Source of the DNA: Burkholderiales bacterium
Lineage (GTDB): Bacteria > Pseudomonadota > Gammaproteobacteria > Burkholderiales > Casimicrobiaceae
Direction: 5' to 3'
DNA length: 59,458 bases
Assembly (NCBI GenBank): GCA_016790165.1
Contig: JAEUPL010000029.1
Coordinates: 1 to 59,458, forward strand
The notes under the pieces are model-generated. The model did not search any database, was not told the DNA's origin, and saw nothing but the letters and a program-made list of their open reading frames with translations. Position 1 is the first letter of the stretch; every line of letters begins with the position of its first letter. Both the position numbers and the translations under genes were made by a program. This document shows positions 57,263-59,458 of this stretch, piece after piece.

Positions 57263-57742
57263 GTTTCGCCGTGATGACATTAGCGACGCGCCATCCGTCG
57301 CCCGCGCCGACGTTGGCGCGGGCAGCGTGACCGCGACCGTACGCGGCATCTCGAGGTCGGCCAGCGTCACCGCATCCAGCACCGCAAAGTACGCATTGAG
57401 CGCCTGATGCAAACAGCGTTTCAGCGCGCACGCCCGATCGATTCGACAGGTGTTGTGGTCGCGGTCAAAGCACTCGACCAGGCGAAAGTCCGTTTCCGCG
57501 GCGCGCACGACATCGCCAATGCGCACCGACGCTGCGTCCGCGCCGAGGCGTATCCCGCCACCGCGCCCGCGTACGGTCTCGAGCACGCCCTGTTGCCCGA
57601 GCGCGTTCACGATCTTCATCAGCACGCTTTTTGACACGTTGTGAAACGTCGCGATCTCGGCGATCGTGACCAGCCGCTCGCGGTGTTGAGCACAGTACAT
57701 CAGCACACGCAGCGTGTAATCGGTGTAGTCAGACAGTCGCAT
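57248..57742 (-). CDS. nsrR: Rrf2-family regulator, NsrR-like
   Basis: The 164-residue protein has a winged helix DNA-binding start MRLSDYTDYTLRVLMYCAQ with GRGGGIRLG as wing, and three cysteines in ECFDRDHNTCRIDRACALK (about residues 90-110), the cluster-binding spacing of NsrR. NsrR is a nitric-oxide-sensing [2Fe-2S]/[4Fe-4S] repressor. The C-terminus extends about 20 residues into the fba terminator region. It is divergent from napDA, which begin 175 bp away. Other Rrf2 proteins (IscR-like) lack this pattern. Confidence 0.85.
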   Translation of the reverse strand: MRLSDYTDYTLRVLMYCAQHRERLVTIAEIATFHNVSKSVLMKIVNALGQQGVLETVRGRGGGIRLGADAASVRIGDVVRAAETDFRLVECFDRDHNTCRIDRACALKRCLHQALNAYFAVLDAVTLADLEMPRTVAVTLPAPTSARATDGASLMSSRRNKKGP

Positions 57743-57849
57743 GGGGCGTCGGTGGAGGGTTCGCGGTTCGCGTCGCAGCCGATCCTACTCACGAAGGCTG
57801 ACGCCAACATGGCGCCGCAGCGGGGGCGGTTGAGCGTTTGCAGCGTCAT

Positions 57850-57863
57850 TTGGCATGGATCAA
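57850..57863 (+). promoter_or_regulatory. Candidate FNR/Anr site upstream of napD
   Basis: TTGGCATGGATCAA has the shape TTGnn-N4-ATCAA, matching the right FNR half-site perfectly and the left one in TTG. Its centre is 61 bp before the napD ATG. A TAGAAT -10-like hexamer follows at 57904-57909; spacing to it is not that of a classical class II site. Confidence 0.4.
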
Positions 57864-57917
57864 CAAAAGTGCACGTCAGGCGCGCAACAAAGATTCACAT
57901 TCCTAGAATCTTTTCGT

Positions 57918-58235
57918 ATGAGCATCCTCGGCATCGTCGTCAGAACGACACCAGAACACACTGCGGCGCTGGCGCGCGATCTCGCGGTGTTCCCCGAACT
58001 CGACGTGGCACTTAACCCCGGTGACGGGCGCATGGTGGTCATCGCTGAAGACAGCGTTGAGCGCTCGGCCGTGCAACTCATGGCCCAGATCGCGCTGATC
58101 CCGCACGTGCTCAATGCCTCGCTGGTGTACGAGTACTCGGGGCCCGACGTGCCGTCGCCGCACGGCGATGAGACCGCACCCACGCGCTATCAGTCGTGGC
58201 GCGCCACGCTGTCGGACATGGCGGCGCACCCCTGA
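57918..58235 (+). CDS. napD: NapD, chaperone for periplasmic nitrate reductase
   Basis: The 105-residue protein starts MSILGIVVRTTPEHTAALA and has the NapD body (LNPGDGRMVVIAEDS, AQIALIPHVLNASLVYEYS). NapD binds the Tat signal of NapA and prevents premature export. The ATG at 57918 excludes 21 unrelated residues from an earlier start. napA starts 82 bp downstream. No napE or napF is between the regulator and napD. Confidence 0.93.
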   Translation: MSILGIVVRTTPEHTAALARDLAVFPELDVALNPGDGRMVVIAEDSVERSAVQLMAQIALIPHVLNASLVYEYSGPDVPSPHGDETAPTRYQSWRATLSDMAAHP

Positions 58236-58317
58236 ACTCAACACAACGCTTGCCTGAGCGCCAACCCGACGCCCCCCCCAAACGCCAACTACGCCTACCG
58301 CAATGACGGAGACCCCC

Positions 58318-59458
58318 ATGGACAATAATCGTCGTGCCTTTTTGAAGACCCAAGCCCTCACCGCCACCGCTGCGGCCGCCGGCATCCCGCTCACCGCGTC
58401 CGCTGCCAACCCAGCCCCCGCCAAGACCGCGCAGGACGTGGCGGTGCGCTGGGACAAGGCGCCCTGCCGCTTCTGCGGCACGGGTTGCGCCGTGATGGTC
58501 GGCGTGCAGGACGGCCGCGTGGTTGCCACCCAGGGCGACCCGGAAGCACCGGTCAACCGTGGGCTCAACTGCATCAAGGGCTATTTCCTGTCGAAGATCA
58601 TGTACGGGAAAGATCGGCTCACCACGCCGCTCCTGCGGAAGAAAAACGGCAAGTACGACAAGGACGGCGAGTTTGTACCGATTAGCTGGGATGAAGCGTT
58701 CGACCTCATGGCCGTCAAGTGGAAAGAGGCGCTGAAAGCCGACGGTCCCGCCGGGATCGCGATGTTCGGCTCCGGCCAGTGGACGATCTGGGAGGGCTAC
58801 GCCGCAAGCAAGTTGTGGAAAGCGGGCTTTCGTTCCAACAACATCGACCCGAACGCGCGCCATTGCATGGCCAGTGCGGTCGCCGGCTTCATGCGCACCT
58901 TCGGCATCGACGAGCCGATGGGCTGCTACGACGACATCGAGCAGGCCGACGCCTTCGTGCTCTGGGGCAGCAACATGGCCGAGATGCACCCCATCCTGTG
59001 GACGCGCATCACCGACCGCCGCCTGAACCACCCGAACACCAAGGTGATGGTGCTCTCCACCTTCGAGCACCGCAGCTTCGACCTCGCCGACAGCGGCATG
59101 ATCTTCGCGCCGCAGACCGATCTGGCGATCCTGAACTACGTCGCGCACTACATCATCAAGAGCGGCAAGGTGAACCAGGAGTTCGTCAAGAAGCACTGCA
59201 ACTTCAAGCTGGGCGAGACCGACATCGGCTACGGCCTGCGCCCAGCCCACGCGCTGGAGAAAGACGCCAAGGCCAACGGCTACCCCGGCGCGGACGGCAA
59301 GCCCAAGGGCAGTCCGAACGACGCCAAGCCGATCAGCTTCGAGGAGTACGCGAAGTTCGTCTCCGAGTACACGGCCGAGAAGGTGAGCGCGCTGTCCGGC
59401 GTGCCGGTCAAGCAGCTGGAGGAACTGGCCAAGCTCTACGCCGACCCGAAGGTCAAGG
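58318..59458 (+). CDS. napA: Periplasmic nitrate reductase catalytic subunit NapA (5' part)
   Basis: The first 380 residues are present and the gene runs off the window. It has a Tat signal ([18 protein letters not shown]), a [4Fe-4S] site ([13 protein letters not shown], then NCIKGYF), and the molybdenum-ligand cysteine in [13 protein letters not shown] near residue 181. It reduces nitrate to nitrite in the periplasm. GGAGA precedes the ATG by 8 bp. Confidence 0.97.
   Translation, partial: MDNNRRAFLKTQALTATAAAAGIPLTASAANPAPAKTAQDVAVRWDKAPCRFCGTGCAVMVGVQDGRVVATQGDPEAPVNRGLNCIKGYFLSKIMYGKDRLTTPLLRKKNGKYDKDGEFVPISWDEAFDLMAVKWKEALKADGPAGIAMFGSGQWTIWEGYAASKLWKAGFRSNNIDPNARHCMASAVAGFMRTFGIDEPMGCYDDIEQADAFVLWGSNMAEMHPILWTRITDRRLNHPNTKVMVLSTFEHRSFDLADSGMIFAPQTDLAILNYVAHYIIKSGKVNQEFVKKHCNFKLGETDIGYGLRPAHALEKDAKANGYPGADGKPKGSPNDAKPISFEEYAKFVSEYTAEKVSALSGVPVKQLEELAKLYADPKVK

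Overview
The window is about 59.5 kb of GC-rich chromosomal DNA from a betaproteobacterium, most likely Burkholderiales-like. That assignment rests on gene order and protein families, not on a database search. The main cues are the tig-clpP-clpX-lon-HU-tRNA-tRNA-ppiD block, an argC / membrane protein / bactofilin / erpA / anmK run divergent from tyrS, an hpnCDE squalene operon, a SoeABC-type sulfite dehydrogenase operon and a nap operon. Most of the DNA is ordinary core genome with short intergenic gaps. No rRNA, CRISPR array, prophage or intact insertion sequence was seen.

Layout. 1-7.3 kb: a LOG-family gene and polA are divergent with start codons sharing bases, followed by a SWIM/SNF2 helicase. 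7.3-11 kb (minus): guaB, a DUF2059 secreted protein, guaA. 11-20.3 kb (minus): proteostasis block of trigger factor, ClpP, ClpX, Lon, HU, tRNA-Val, tRNA-Asp and PpiD, with tRNA-Leu upstream of tig. 20.3-23.9 kb: hpnC-hpnD-hpnE and a gamma-glutamylcyclotransferase-like gene, all coupled by ATGA overlaps. 23.9-26.4 kb (minus): a yfiR-yfiN-yfiB-type cyclic-di-GMP switch. 26.4-29.1 kb (minus): ftsH and an OsmC-family gene. 29.1-29.3 kb: a candidate small RNA with two hairpins whose loops both carry UCCUCCUCCUU. 29.3-37.3 kb: rplM-rpsI, argC, a coiled-coil membrane protein, bactofilin, erpA, anmK, tyrS, sdaA, and then a decayed second copy of the tyrS 3' end. 37.5-49.2 kb: unknown membrane protein, VOC protein, argG, MFS transporter, NarL-type regulator plus a large hybrid kinase, dnaJ, a small P-loop kinase and a DUF3034 protein. 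49.5-55.9 kb: soeA-soeB-[DUF559 cassette]-soeC and a SulP transporter. 56-59.5 kb: class II aldolase, an NsrR-like regulator, napD and the 5' part of napA.

How the parts fit. The yfi-type genes form one translationally coupled switch: periplasmic repressor, membrane diguanylate cyclase and outer-membrane lipoprotein. SoeABC would oxidise sulfite in the cytoplasm and pass electrons to quinone, and the SulP permease next to it could move the sulfate. The NsrR-like regulator next to napDA links nitric-oxide sensing to periplasmic nitrate reduction.

Items that the standard genes do not explain: (1) the twin-hairpin anti-Shine-Dalgarno RNA at 29181-29282; (2) a dispersed intergenic repeat of about 121 bp present four times (33329, 39378, 49343, 55886); (3) a DUF559 gene with 40-bp inverted repeats, flanked by 7-bp CTATGAA duplications and inserted at the start/stop overlap of the soe operon; (4) a 161-bp MITE-like element with 18-bp perfect terminal repeats; (5) a tyrS S4-domain remnant; (6) a 91-bp imperfect palindrome at the left edge.
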